NCBI RefSeq assembly: GCF_000425505.1 | Contig: NZ_KE384392.1 | Span: forward strand, 316,713 to 380,712 | DNA length: 64,000 bases | From: Flavobacterium frigidarium DSM 17623 | GTDB taxonomy: Bacteria > Bacteroidota > Bacteroidia > Flavobacteriales > Flavobacteriaceae | Direction of reading: 5' to 3' | In this document: in pieces, positions 18,801 through 28,292 of the stretch | Position numbering within the stretch: the first letter of the stretch is position 1 | How the letters are laid out: every line of letters begins with the position of its first letter | Notes under the pieces: generated by a model | The model's input: only the letters and a program-made list of their open reading frames with translations | What the model was told of the DNA's origin: nothing | Databases searched by the model: none | Made by a program: the position numbers and the translations under genes

Positions 18801-20708
18801 TTATGAAATTTTAAAAACTTTAACACTTAACGGACCTAATAATAATGCTGCAGAATAATCTCTTCCATCATATGGAGAAGTGTCAATCGTCACTTTCTTG
18901 CTATCTAAGACATCACTTCCGCCATAAATTTTAGCATCAGAATTGAAAAGTTCAGTCAAAATTCCTCTTGTCGGAATTCCAATTCGGTAATCTTCTCGCA
19001 CTACTTCTGTGAAATTGCAAATTATTATAAGGTTGTCTTTCTCTAAGTTTCCTTTTCGAATAAAAGAAAAAACGGCATTTTGATGATCAGAATAATTGAT
19101 CCATTCAAAACCTTCTGAAGAAAATTGTTTTTCATACAAAGCAGGTTCCGACTTATATAATCCATTTAAATCAGTGACTAGTTTTTTAATACCACTATGA
19201 TAAGGGTATTGTAGCAAATGCCAATCTAAACTTTGTTCGAAATTCCATTCTGCACTTTGTCCGAATTCACAGCCCATGAACAATAACTTGGTTCCTGGAT
19301 GCGTGAACATATAGCCATACAACAACCTTAAATTTGCAAATTTCTGCCATTCATCACCCGGCATTCGACCAAAAATAGATTTTTTACCATGCACTACCTC
19401 ATCATGAGATAATGGCAGCATAAAATTTTCAGTGAAAGTATAAGTCATGGAAAAGGTTAGTTCGTTTTGATGGTATTTTCTATAAACGGTATCCTTTTTA
19501 AAATAATTCAAGGTATCGTGCATCCAACCCATCATCCATTTCATTCCAAATCCAAGACCTCCCATATCTGTGGGTTTAGAAACCATAGGAAAAGAAGTAC
19601 TCTCTTCGGCAATGGTTTGTACACCCTCATAATTGAGATAGACCGCTTCGTTAAATTCCTTTAAAAAACTGATGGTATCTAAGTTTTGGTTTCCACCAAA
19701 GATATTTGGTTCCCATTCTCCATCATCTCGAGAATAATCAAGATATAACATAGAAGCGACGGCATCTACGCGCAAGCCGTCAACATGGTAATGATGTAGC
19801 CAGAATAAAGCGTTACTTATAAGAAAAGAGCGTACTTCACTGCGACCGTAGTTAAAAACTAAACTTTTCCAGTCAGGATGATATCCTTTTCTCCTATCTG
19901 GATGTTCATATAAATTGGAACCATCAAAAAAGCCTAATCCGTGAGCATCATCTGGAAAATGTGATGGAACCCAGTCAAGTATAACCCCTATGTCATTTTG
20001 ATGCAAACGCTCTATTAAATGCATGAATTCTTGTGGAGTCCCAAAACGAGATGTTGGCGCAAAATAACCTGTGAGTTGGTACCCCCATGAAGGATCATAG
20101 GGATACTCCATAACCGGCATGAACTCTACGTGTGTAAAACCCATTTCTTTCACGTGACCCACTAAATCTTTAGCAAAATCTAAATACGTTAAAAATGTTT
20201 TTCCATCATCGCCGCGTTTCCAAGAACCAAGATGTACCTCATAAACAGAATATGGTTTGTCTAGATCGTTGTGTTTTTTACGGTTTAGCATCCAGCTCTC
20301 ATCGATCCACTTATTTTCTAAGTCCCAAACTACCGAGGCAGTGTGCGGGGGCTTTTCACAGTAAAAACTAAAAGGATCTGCTTTTTCTGTAATCACGCCA
20401 TCTATGGAAGATGCTATCTTATATTTATAAATTGCTCCGTGACCAATATTAGGAATAAAGCCTTCCCAAATACCTGAGGAGTCCCAGCGAACTTGTAATA
20501 AATTTTCGCCACCGGTCCAGTAATTAAAATCTCCAACTACCGAAACACTTGCCGCTGAAGGAGCCCAAACAGCAAAATAAACGCCTTTTATACCGTCTTT
20601 TTCAATTAGATGGGCGCCTAGTTTTTCATATAAACGATAATGCTTACCTGCTTTAAACAAATTGATGTCGAAATCAGTAAAAAGAGAATGTGTTTGTACG
20701 TTGCTCAT
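18801..20708 (-). CDS. glgB: 1,4-alpha-glucan branching enzyme
   Basis: 635 residues. It forms alpha-1,6 branches in glycogen. A CBM48 domain lies at the N terminus (GVYFAVWAPSAASVSVVGDFNYW), followed by the GH13 barrel: VYEVHLGSWKR, DWVPSHFPDD, catalytic Asp in DGLRVDAVASM, Glu in TIAEES, and Asp in LPLSHDEVVHGK. The C-terminal beta domain ends the protein. Length fits the short-N-terminal GlgB type. It lies 53 bp downstream of glgC in the same direction, so it belongs to the glycogen operon. Confidence 0.97.
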   Translation of the reverse strand: MSNVQTHSLFTDFDINLFKAGKHYRLYEKLGAHLIEKDGIKGVYFAVWAPSAASVSVVGDFNYWTGGENLLQVRWDSSGIWEGFIPNIGHGAIYKYKIASSIDGVITEKADPFSFYCEKPPHTASVVWDLENKWIDESWMLNRKKHNDLDKPYSVYEVHLGSWKRGDDGKTFLTYLDFAKDLVGHVKEMGFTHVEFMPVMEYPYDPSWGYQLTGYFAPTSRFGTPQEFMHLIERLHQNDIGVILDWVPSHFPDDAHGLGFFDGSNLYEHPDRRKGYHPDWKSLVFNYGRSEVRSFLISNALFWLHHYHVDGLRVDAVASMLYLDYSRDDGEWEPNIFGGNQNLDTISFLKEFNEAVYLNYEGVQTIAEESTSFPMVSKPTDMGGLGFGMKWMMGWMHDTLNYFKKDTVYRKYHQNELTFSMTYTFTENFMLPLSHDEVVHGKKSIFGRMPGDEWQKFANLRLLYGYMFTHPGTKLLFMGCEFGQSAEWNFEQSLDWHLLQYPYHSGIKKLVTDLNGLYKSEPALYEKQFSSEGFEWINYSDHQNAVFSFIRKGNLEKDNLIIICNFTEVVREDYRIGIPTRGILTELFNSDAKIYGGSDVLDSKKVTIDTSPYDGRDYSAALLLGPLSVKVFKIS

Positions 20709-20761
20709 ATAAGCTTGTGATGTAATAATAGATGAATGTAAGTTTTGATAAAAAAATGTTG

Positions 20762-22042
20762 CTATTCTATTCTATAATTATCAGGAATAACGGCGCCTTT
20801 TTTAATAACTACGATTCCATCTTTAATGACATAAAGTGCATTGGCGAAATCTTCAAGATGCGGTCCTCCATTAATATAAACATCATTACCAATACGGCAA
20901 TCTTTATCTACTAAAGCACATTTAATAAAACAGCGTTCTCCTATCCCTATTAAAATTTTTCCATTCTCTTTATCTCTATCCATCTCCTCTAAGCTTTGAT
21001 ACATATCATTACCCATAACGTAACTGGTATGGATAATGGTATCATTACCTATGCGTGCTCTAATCCCTATAACCGATTTTTTAATTTCTTTGGCACTGAT
21101 AATACAACCCTCAGAAATTAATGACTCTTCAATTAATGAATTGTGAAATTTAGAAGGAGGCAATAATCTTGGACGCGTATAAATTTTATTATCGTTGTCA
21201 AACAAATTGAACTGCGGAATATCATCGGTCAACCCAATATTTGCTTCAAAGAAGGAGTCTATATTACCAATGTCTGTCCAATATCCTTCATACTGATAGC
21301 TTAGAATATTTCGATTACCAACAGCTTGTGGTATTATTTCTTTACCAAAATCTTTTGTTTCTGGATCACTCATTAACTCTTCGAGCAGCGCTCTATTGAA
21401 AATGTAAATCCCCATCGATGCAAGATATTTTTTTCCTTCACTTTCCATTTGTTCACTGACCTCAGATTCCCAATCAGGCAATAAATCACGGACAGGCTTT
21501 TCGATAAAAGAAACAATTTCGTTCTTGTCATTTGTTTTCAAAATACCAAAATCAGAAGCGTCTTTAGCATTTACCGGTAATGTAGCTATCGTAATTTCTG
21601 CATTAGCGTTAACATGTGCTTCAATCATATCGTTAAAATCCATTTGGTACAACTGATCTCCTGAAAGAATCAAAGCATAATCAAACTCATGATTTAAAAA
21701 ATGCGGCATGCATTGTCTCACAGCATCAGCAGTTCCCTGAAACCACGTAGGATTATCAGGTGTTTGTTCAGCAGCCAGAATATCTACAAATGCTTGACTA
21801 AAAGCATTGAAGGTATAGGTATTTTTAATATGTGCATTTAGTGACGCTGAATTGAACTGAGTAAGAACAAACATTCTCTTAATGTCTGAATTTAAACAAT
21901 TTGAAATAGGTATATCAACTAGTCTATATTTTCCAGCAATAGGAACAGCTGGCTTTGATCGAGTAGCAGTTAAAGGAGATAATCTTGATCCCTGCCCACC
22001 TCCAAGAATAATTGATACTACATTTTTCTTTTTGACTTTCAT
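20762..22042 (-). CDS. glgC: Glucose-1-phosphate adenylyltransferase
   Basis: 426 residues. It makes ADP-glucose from ATP and glucose 1-phosphate, the committed step of glycogen synthesis. The nucleotidyltransferase N terminus ILGGGQGSRLSPLTATRSKPAVPIAGKYRLVDIPISN is diagnostic; WFQGTADAVRQ and the LSGDQLYQMDF metal-binding motif follow; IEKP and a left-handed beta-helix (hexapeptide) domain make up the C-terminal third. Its ATG overlaps the glgA stop by 4 bases, indicating translational coupling. Confidence 0.97.
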   Translation of the reverse strand: MKVKKKNVVSIILGGGQGSRLSPLTATRSKPAVPIAGKYRLVDIPISNCLNSDIKRMFVLTQFNSASLNAHIKNTYTFNAFSQAFVDILAAEQTPDNPTWFQGTADAVRQCMPHFLNHEFDYALILSGDQLYQMDFNDMIEAHVNANAEITIATLPVNAKDASDFGILKTNDKNEIVSFIEKPVRDLLPDWESEVSEQMESEGKKYLASMGIYIFNRALLEELMSDPETKDFGKEIIPQAVGNRNILSYQYEGYWTDIGNIDSFFEANIGLTDDIPQFNLFDNDNKIYTRPRLLPPSKFHNSLIEESLISEGCIISAKEIKKSVIGIRARIGNDTIIHTSYVMGNDMYQSLEEMDRDKENGKILIGIGERCFIKCALVDKDCRIGNDVYINGGPHLEDFANALYVIKDGIVVIKKGAVIPDNYRIE

Positions 22043-23460
22043 ACTTTATCTATTAATAGTTTGTAAACTTCTAAATATTCTTGGCATACACGCTCCCATG
22101 AATGATCGGTGCTCATGCCTAATTGAATAACTTTATTGAGATGCTCTTTATCATTGTATATACCCACCGCTCTCTTGATGGAATAACATATATCACCTAC
22201 AGAAGCTTGATCATGACAAATTCCGTTTCCGTTGTCTCCATAATCGATAACCGTATCTTGCAACCCTCCTGTACGTCTTACAATAGGAATCGTCCCATAA
22301 CGCATGGCATACATTTGGTTCAAACCACAAGGCTCTACTCTTGATGGCATTAATAAGAAATCAGCAGCAGCATATATTAAATGGGCTAACTCCTCGTTAT
22401 AGCCTATATATGTATTGTAATTACCTACATAATCTCCCTTTAATCTATTAAGGTCGTTTTCAATCTCAGTATTTCCCGATCCTAATATCAATATATTTAT
22501 TTCCTTATAATTTTCTGATAAAGCTAAAGCTGAAGCTTGTGTCAGTAAATCTCCTCCTTTTTCATTTAGTAATCTTCCTATAAATGAAAACAGCGGTTTC
22601 TCAGGATCCAAATTAAATAGCTTACACAGTATTTTTTTATTTTCTAATTTCCCTAATTCAAAATTACTGATGTCATAGTGCTTTTCTAATAATTTATCTG
22701 ATGCGGGATTCCATAATTGCGTATCAATCCCGTTCAAGATACCTCTAGACTTATATTGCACCATTGTAAATAGTCGTTCTAATCCATTTGCAAAATGGCT
22801 TATTTCCTCTAAGTAACTAGGAGAAACCGTGGTTACATGCCACGCACACTTTACTCCTACAGCTAATGAGTTAATGCAATAATCCCATTCTAATAGGTTA
22901 GCATGCTCTACATCAAACTCTGGTAGATAATGTAATTTATCAAAGCCAAATTGTCCTTGATATAAACCATTATGAATAGTAATAATTGAAGGCGTATTTC
23001 TTAATATTTCATAGCGATGTGAATAAAGCATCATAAAAGGAATTAATCCTGTATGATGATCGTGGCAATTTATAATATCCGGCACCGTAGCGCGGTTTGA
23101 AAGCCAGTTTAATGTTGCAATCTGAAACGATACAAAACGCTCAATATCGTCTTCATAACCGTAAACATCCGGACGGTCAAACAAGGACGGAATTGCAATT
23201 AAATACAATTCAAAACCTAATTTATTTGTTGTTTCCTTTAAAACCTCATAAGGAAATTCAAACTGCCCTAGTTTTACAATATCTTCATAAACTGCAGTGA
23301 ATTGATTTGCTTCCTTAAATTTAGTATCATAGCAAGGCATCACGACGCTTACCGTATTTCCCGCATTGTTTTGATATTTTGGTAATGCACCTACAACATC
23401 GCCTAGACCGCCTACCTTTGCAACGGGGTAACATTCTGCACTAATATGAACTATATCCAT
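22039..23460 (-). CDS. glgA: Glycogen synthase (ADP-glucose)
   Basis: 473 residues, GT5 family. It extends alpha-1,4-glucan from ADP-glucose. The start DIVHISAECYPVAKVGGLGDVVGALPK contains the KxGGL motif that binds ADP-glucose; the second Rossmann half has FIGRLLNEKGGDLL and PSRVEPCGLNQMYAMRYGTIPIVRRTGGLQDTV. It is the first gene of the glgA-glgC-glgB-GH31 series. No exact TAnnTTTG element was found upstream, so the promoter is not placed. Confidence 0.97.
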   Translation of the reverse strand: MDIVHISAECYPVAKVGGLGDVVGALPKYQNNAGNTVSVVMPCYDTKFKEANQFTAVYEDIVKLGQFEFPYEVLKETTNKLGFELYLIAIPSLFDRPDVYGYEDDIERFVSFQIATLNWLSNRATVPDIINCHDHHTGLIPFMMLYSHRYEILRNTPSIITIHNGLYQGQFGFDKLHYLPEFDVEHANLLEWDYCINSLAVGVKCAWHVTTVSPSYLEEISHFANGLERLFTMVQYKSRGILNGIDTQLWNPASDKLLEKHYDISNFELGKLENKKILCKLFNLDPEKPLFSFIGRLLNEKGGDLLTQASALALSENYKEINILILGSGNTEIENDLNRLKGDYVGNYNTYIGYNEELAHLIYAAADFLLMPSRVEPCGLNQMYAMRYGTIPIVRRTGGLQDTVIDYGDNGNGICHDQASVGDICYSIKRAVGIYNDKEHLNKVIQLGMSTDHSWERVCQEYLEVYKLLIDKV

Positions 23461-23637
23461 TATACTTTTTTAAATTTTACAGTCTATTCTAAGGTTATAT
23501 TTCTCTCATATTGCAATTCATACACTTTCGTTAATGTTTTAAAAGTGACAGATTAACTATAAAATAGAGTACTTTTAACCCTTTCTAAAATTAGTTAAAA
23601 ATTAATACAATAACCGACCTTCTAAAAATTTATTGAA

Positions 23638-24504
23638 ATGTCAAAAAAATCTCCAATTCCTACACAATCCATAAAAATTCCTACCATAATATTGCGGAGC
23701 AGTAAACTTATCTCACATATTTCACCAAAATTAACTACCCTTTTTACATCAAAATTATTTACAACGCCCATCAAACACAAAACACCTAAGCGTGAATTGA
23801 ATATGGATGCAAATAGTACGCAAAGTAAAGTTACGGTACGTGCAATTAAAAAAGATATTGTCGTATATGAATACGGAAAAAGTGATAAGAAAATATTGTT
23901 AGTTCACGGCTGGTCTGGCCGCGGAACACAGCTTTTTAAAATTGCCGATGAAATGGTGAAAGCAGGCTATTCAACAGTAAGTTTTGATGCTCCTGGACAT
24001 GGTAAGTCGCCGGGAAACAATAGTATTATGGTCGACTTTATTGCTGCTATTTTAGAGATCGATAGAATATACGGTCCTTTCGAAGGCGCTATTGGTCATT
24101 CGCTAGGCGGAATGTCAGTATTAAACGCGATCAAGCAAGGTTTGAAAGTCAGAAATGCTTCAGTGATAGGTAGTGGTGACGTGGTACAAGATATTATAGA
24201 AGAATTTATTTCGAAATTAAATCTGGATAAAAAGTACGCTGTTTTACTACGTGAACATTTCGAAAAAAAATATGGCGAAAAAATGAGCGATTATTCGGCA
24301 TTTGAAGCGGCTAAAAAAATTGACATACCCGTACTCGTTATTCATGACAATCAAGATTATGAAGTGCCAGTCACAGCAGGAAAAAATATTTATAAGCACT
24401 TAAAAAATGGAGAACTTTTATTAACAGAAAATTTAGGACACCGGAAGATACTTGGTGATACTAAAGTTATTGAAAAAGTCGTTAACTTTACAGTTACACA
24501 TTAA
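23638..24504 (+). CDS. Alpha/beta hydrolase
   Basis: 288 residues. After a basic N-terminal stretch of about 65 residues comes an alpha/beta hydrolase fold: oxyanion motif HGW at 90-92, nucleophile Ser155 in GHSLGG, Asp in VIHDNQDYEVP and the final His in LGHRKIL, so the triad is complete. Specificity cannot be told; it resembles carboxylesterase-like or lysophospholipase-like proteins. It is divergent from glgA and 18 bp upstream of msrB, so the two are probably co-transcribed. Confidence 0.85.
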   Translation: MSKKSPIPTQSIKIPTIILRSSKLISHISPKLTTLFTSKLFTTPIKHKTPKRELNMDANSTQSKVTVRAIKKDIVVYEYGKSDKKILLVHGWSGRGTQLFKIADEMVKAGYSTVSFDAPGHGKSPGNNSIMVDFIAAILEIDRIYGPFEGAIGHSLGGMSVLNAIKQGLKVRNASVIGSGDVVQDIIEEFISKLNLDKKYAVLLREHFEKKYGEKMSDYSAFEAAKKIDIPVLVIHDNQDYEVPVTAGKNIYKHLKNGELLLTENLGHRKILGDTKVIEKVVNFTVTH

Positions 24505-24522
24505 TATTAAAACTGATACAAA

Positions 24523-24912
24523 ATGGAATATCCTTTAAATAAGACAGAAGCACAATGGAAAGAGGAATTAGGGGAAGAAAGATACCGCATTTTACGAGAA
24601 AAAGGTACGGAGCGTCCTCATACAGGCACCTATAACTTACATTATGAAGCAGGTACTTACTGTTGTGGCGCTTGTAACGAACCCCTATTTGAAAGCGACT
24701 CTAAATTTGATGCGCACTGTGGCTGGCCATCGTTTGACGATGCCATACCGGGTAAAGTAAAAAATGTACTGGATAAATCACATGGAATGATTCGCACCGA
24801 AATTGTTTGTGCAAATTGTGGAAGTCATTTAGGTCATGTTTTTAATGACGGCCCTACAGCTACAGGACAAAGATACTGCGTAAATTCACTCTCAGTAGAT
24901 TTCAAAGAATAA
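24523..24912 (+). CDS. msrB: Peptide-methionine (R)-S-oxide reductase
   Basis: 129 residues. It reduces the R-form of methionine sulfoxide in proteins. Zinc-binding pairs Cys48/Cys51 (CCGAC) and Cys96/Cys99 (CANCG) are present; catalytic Cys119 lies in RYCVNS, and Cys66 in HCGWPSF is at the usual resolving position. HLGHVFNDGP is the conserved substrate-site block. Single-domain form without MsrA. Transcribed with the hydrolase and followed by a terminator. Confidence 0.96.
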   Translation: MEYPLNKTEAQWKEELGEERYRILREKGTERPHTGTYNLHYEAGTYCCGACNEPLFESDSKFDAHCGWPSFDDAIPGKVKNVLDKSHGMIRTEIVCANCGSHLGHVFNDGPTATGQRYCVNSLSVDFKE

Positions 24913-24933
24913 CTTAAATATGTTTTTTAAAAG

Positions 24934-24972
24934 TCGGGATTGGGTTTTTATAACTTAGTCCCGATTTTTTTT
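24934..24972 (+). terminator. Terminator of msrB
   Basis: TCGGGA / TCCCGA stem extended by a wobble pair, 19-base loop region, then eight T. Confidence 0.75.
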
Positions 24973-25100
24973 ATGGAGTAATAAAACTGCAATGAGAATT
25001 AAACTTATGCGAGGCGTTGAGTAAAACCCAAACAACTAGTTAAGCATACTGCCTTTTAGCTAGTTTCTTTTATGCTCAACATACTAACGACAGTGTATAA

Positions 25101-25137
25101 AAAAAGCCATTTCAACAGCATGATGAAAAGGCTTTTT
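25101..25137 (-). terminator. Terminator of the nitronate monooxygenase-like gene
   Basis: Arms AAAAAGCCATTTCA / TGAAAAGGCTTTTT (one mismatch) around a 9-base loop. On the minus strand a U run ends the stem; 17 bases past the stop of the gene. Confidence 0.75.
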
Positions 25138-25154
25138 AACTTATTTATAATTGC

Positions 25155-26105
25155 CTATAAGCATATTTTAGCAACAATATTTTGCACACTAGTGATCGCC
25201 GTAGTATCTTCGATTGTAGGACCTGCAACCCATACTGTTTTATAAGTAACTTCGGTGGCCGCTTTTGTCACGGCATTTGACCCTATCATGTATCGAATCA
25301 TTTTAACCCACTTTTTCAACGTCTTGTTTTTGTATAAAGTACGTTCGATCCAAGATTGCTTTGTACCTACTTTTTGAACGTAAGCAGTATTAATCACGGT
25401 GCAAGGAGTTCCTGAAATTTTTTCAGTTAATACAATGTCTTTAGCACCAAAATCAACACAAGCTTGTTTGTACTCTTGCGATACTCCAGATTCAAAAGAG
25501 GCAATAAAAGGACTACCCACAGATACACCCACTGCACCATAAGATAACATTTTATCAAGAGTGGCTTTATTGCTCACTCCTCCTGCAGAAATCACTGGTA
25601 ATAATGTATTCTCATTGAGTTCCTTTATCAGTCGCTCTGCCGACAAGTTTCCTCTATGCCCACCCGCTTCATTGTTAACTGCGATTAAAGCATCTGCCCC
25701 AAGGCTTTCTACTTTTTTTGCAAAAGCGAGGTCGGTTACATCACAAAAAACTTTGATTCCTGCTTTATGTGCCTGCCTAATCGTTTCTTCTGGAGAACCT
25801 AGCGAAGTTATGATGAAATCAACTTTCTCTTCACACAATACAGCCAACTGATCTTTGTATTTAATATTCGATTTATTAACGATCAAATTGTAACCAAAAC
25901 TACCTCCAGCAACTTTAGCACTCTTCAATTCTTGAACTGAAGTACGTAACTCTTCAATTGTTCGATAATTTAATGCTGGTATGCACCCTGCAACTCCTGC
26001 GTTCATTCCTTCGATTACCATTTTTGTATTCGAAACAAGAAACATAGGTGCCATAATTAACGGATGGCTAATATTTAAAAGAGCAGTAAGCGTAGGTTTT
26101 ATCAT
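25155..26105 (-). CDS. Nitronate monooxygenase / FMN-dependent dioxygenase-like protein
   Basis: 316 residues if started at ATG 26105 (MIKPTLTALLNISHPLIMAPMF). The alternative start at 26129 lies inside a promoter element and is unlikely. TIM-barrel, 2-nitropropane dioxygenase family: PLIMAPM at the N terminus, the glycine-rich GGSFGYNLIV, and FMN-phosphate loops NEAGGHRG, ISAGGVSNKATLDKMLSYGAVGVSVGS. Such enzymes oxidise alkyl nitronates; several relatives are NAD(P)H:quinone or enoyl reductases, so the substrate is open. Transcribed alone. Confidence 0.87.
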   Translation of the reverse strand: MIKPTLTALLNISHPLIMAPMFLVSNTKMVIEGMNAGVAGCIPALNYRTIEELRTSVQELKSAKVAGGSFGYNLIVNKSNIKYKDQLAVLCEEKVDFIITSLGSPEETIRQAHKAGIKVFCDVTDLAFAKKVESLGADALIAVNNEAGGHRGNLSAERLIKELNENTLLPVISAGGVSNKATLDKMLSYGAVGVSVGSPFIASFESGVSQEYKQACVDFGAKDIVLTEKISGTPCTVINTAYVQKVGTKQSWIERTLYKNKTLKKWVKMIRYMIGSNAVTKAATEVTYKTVWVAGPTIEDTTAITSVQNIVAKICL

Positions 26106-26126
26106 TTTGAAGTTTTTTAGTTGTAA

Positions 26127-26144
26127 CAAATATAGTCAAATATA
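26127..26144 (-). promoter_or_regulatory. Two adjacent TATATTTG promoter elements
   Basis: On the minus strand, TATATTTG occurs at 26134-26127 and again at 26144-26137, 10 bases apart. Either or both could start transcription just before the ATG at 26105. Confidence 0.5.
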
Positions 26145-26215
26145 CTATGCGTGCCTAGTATATTTCCTGGTGACCTATTTGAATAAGGTCTTAAAATCAA
26201 AACTAAATATCTATC

Positions 26216-27841
26216 TTATGACAAAAAGGCCTTTTTAAAATTAGGTTTCACACGTTTCATAGTCGCTTGCTCAAACGCATATCCCATACCTATTAAGTTA
26301 CCCTCAGTATATGGCAAACCAAAAAATGAAAAACCAATAGGCAAATCATATACTACTCCACCTGGAACGGTAATATGTGGATAGCCACTTGCGGCCGCTG
26401 GCATGGTAAGCGAATAACCCCATTTATCCCCATAAATAACATCAATACTACAAGCAGGTCCCATTGTGATGCCACAAATAGCATCCAAGGAATTCCCTTC
26501 GATAACACTGTCTAGAATAGCCTTGCTCCCATCGAAACTTTTAGTTAATGCTTTTTTATATTCCTGTTCGTTCAAAGGACCTTTCAATTGTGAACTGTCT
26601 AAAATCTCTTGGTTAAAGTAGGGCATCGCTTTGGATCGATTGAGTAAATTGAAATCGATAACTTCTTTCAAAGATTTCACGTTGGCATTGGCTGTAGCCA
26701 AATAGCGATTTAATCCATCTTTGAACTCGTATTGTAAAACAGTGTATTCAGCATCGCCTAGTTCACTTATTCGACCCAAATAATCTATCTCAACTACAGT
26801 AGCTCCTAAACTTTTTAATAAGTTAACTGAATCGGTGAAAACAGCATTGATGACAGGATTTGTACCTTGAAGCTTTCTTTCGATTCCTATGCGTTTTCCT
26901 ACCAATCCATTTTTGTCTAAAAACTTGGTGTAATCTATTTGTTGTTTTCCTTTACTCTCTAGAGTAACTGCATCATTTTCATCAATCCCAATCATTCCTC
27001 CTAATAAAATTGCTGCGTCGGTAACAGTTCGAGCCATTGGTCCTGCCGTATCTTGAGTAGCAGAAATAGGAATAATTCCAGATCGACTCACCAATCCCAC
27101 AGTGGGTTTTATCCCAACAATCCCATTCACAGATGCTGGACATACGATAGATCCATCAGTTTCTGTCCCTACAGCCACAGCACACAAGTTAGCCGAAACA
27201 GCGACCCCAGAACCAGCGCTAGAACCACACGGGCTATGATCTAATATATAAGGGTTCTTAGTTTGTCGTCCACGACTACTCCATCCTGAAGAAGATTGCG
27301 TAGACCTAAAATTAGCCCATTCACTTAAATTAGTTTTTCCTAAAATCACAGCACCTGCAGCTCGCAATTTTTGAACTAAAAAAGCATCTTTACTAGCGAT
27401 ATTTCCCATCATGGCAAGCGAACCTGCCGTAGTTTGCATTTTATCAGCCGTGTCAATATTATCTTTTATTAATACCGGAATGCCGTGTAAAGGTCCACGT
27501 TTTTTACCTGCTGCTAACTCGGCATCTAGTTTCTTGGCAATTTCAAGTGCTTCAGGATTGATTTCGATAACCGAATTCAAATTGGGACCATCTCTATCAA
27601 TAGCTAGTATACGGTCGAGATATAGCTTCGTCACTTGCTCAATCGTGTAAGTTCCTGCCTCAAATTTCTGACTCAAACTAGCAATTGTTTGTTCGTCGAG
27701 ATCAAATAATAAATTGTCAACTGGAACTACATCATTTGCAGCTTCTTCATCTTTACTATTCTTCATGCAACTTGTTATAATAAGTGTACTCAGCCCTACA
27801 GAGGCGAGCGTTGTGGCTGTCAAAAAAGACCTTCTTTTCAT
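26216..27841 (-). CDS. Amidase signature family protein, lipoprotein or exported
   Basis: 541 residues. The N terminus MKRRSFLTATTLASVGLSTL has a Tat-like RRSFL and a lipobox ending in Cys25 (IITSC), so it is probably a lipoprotein exported in folded form. The amidase triad is visible: Lys126 in GIPVLIKDNIDT, cis-Ser in CGSSAGSG (207/208) and nucleophile Ser231 in GTETDGSIVCPAS. It would hydrolyse amide bonds; the substrate is not evident. The 3' end lies 110 bases before the nitronate monooxygenase-like start; transcription units are probably separate. Confidence 0.9.
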   Translation of the reverse strand: MKRRSFLTATTLASVGLSTLIITSCMKNSKDEEAANDVVPVDNLLFDLDEQTIASLSQKFEAGTYTIEQVTKLYLDRILAIDRDGPNLNSVIEINPEALEIAKKLDAELAAGKKRGPLHGIPVLIKDNIDTADKMQTTAGSLAMMGNIASKDAFLVQKLRAAGAVILGKTNLSEWANFRSTQSSSGWSSRGRQTKNPYILDHSPCGSSAGSGVAVSANLCAVAVGTETDGSIVCPASVNGIVGIKPTVGLVSRSGIIPISATQDTAGPMARTVTDAAILLGGMIGIDENDAVTLESKGKQQIDYTKFLDKNGLVGKRIGIERKLQGTNPVINAVFTDSVNLLKSLGATVVEIDYLGRISELGDAEYTVLQYEFKDGLNRYLATANANVKSLKEVIDFNLLNRSKAMPYFNQEILDSSQLKGPLNEQEYKKALTKSFDGSKAILDSVIEGNSLDAICGITMGPACSIDVIYGDKWGYSLTMPAAASGYPHITVPGGVVYDLPIGFSFFGLPYTEGNLIGMGYAFEQATMKRVKPNFKKAFLS

Positions 27842-28070
27842 GGTAATGGTTTGGTTAATTAAAGTTCTAAATTTACTTTATTAGTACGTAAACTAAAAAT
27901 GTTTTCGAAAATTAACAGTAATCATTTCAGCTGTAGCTGTTGCGAGGCAGAAAGATATTGGCGATTAACAAGACGAGCCGATAGCAATTACTTGCTACAC
28001 TATTTAGACGTGAGAACTTTGCAAATTTTAAAACAATAAAAAATCAAAGCTTGCTCAAATAATAAACAAT

Positions 28071-28203
28071 AAAAAAGGATGCTCGAAAATACTTTCAAAC
28101 ATCCTGAATTACAAAAAACCAACTAAGTAATTATTATGATAAACCTTAGCGGCCAAACTTATAGTAGAGTTAGGGCAAACTCTTAATAATTGCTTCTCAA
28201 TTA
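28071..28203 (-). ncRNA. Candidate small noncoding RNA downstream of pdxH
   Basis: An exact minus-strand promoter element (TATATTTG, 28216-28209) is followed about 110 bases later by a terminator: AGGATG / CATCCT stem and a run of six U ending at 28071. The transcript would be about 130 nt, with no useful reading frame. It can form AGAGTT-6 nt-AACTCT and CTAAG...CTTAG hairpins before the terminator stem. It could also simply be a terminator for pdxH read-through; the dedicated promoter speaks for an independent RNA. No known RNA family recognised. Confidence 0.45.
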
Positions 28204-28208
28204 CTCTA

Positions 28209-28216
28209 CAAATATA
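28209..28216 (-). promoter_or_regulatory. Promoter element TATATTTG of the candidate small RNA
   Basis: Exact TAnnTTTG match on the minus strand, located 77 bases after the pdxH stop and not in front of any protein gene. Confidence 0.45.
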
Positions 28217-28292
28217 AAAATAATCAGATAAAACACAATGTTTTACCGATAAAATACATTAAAAATATAAAAAGGTACCTAAAAACTTATTT

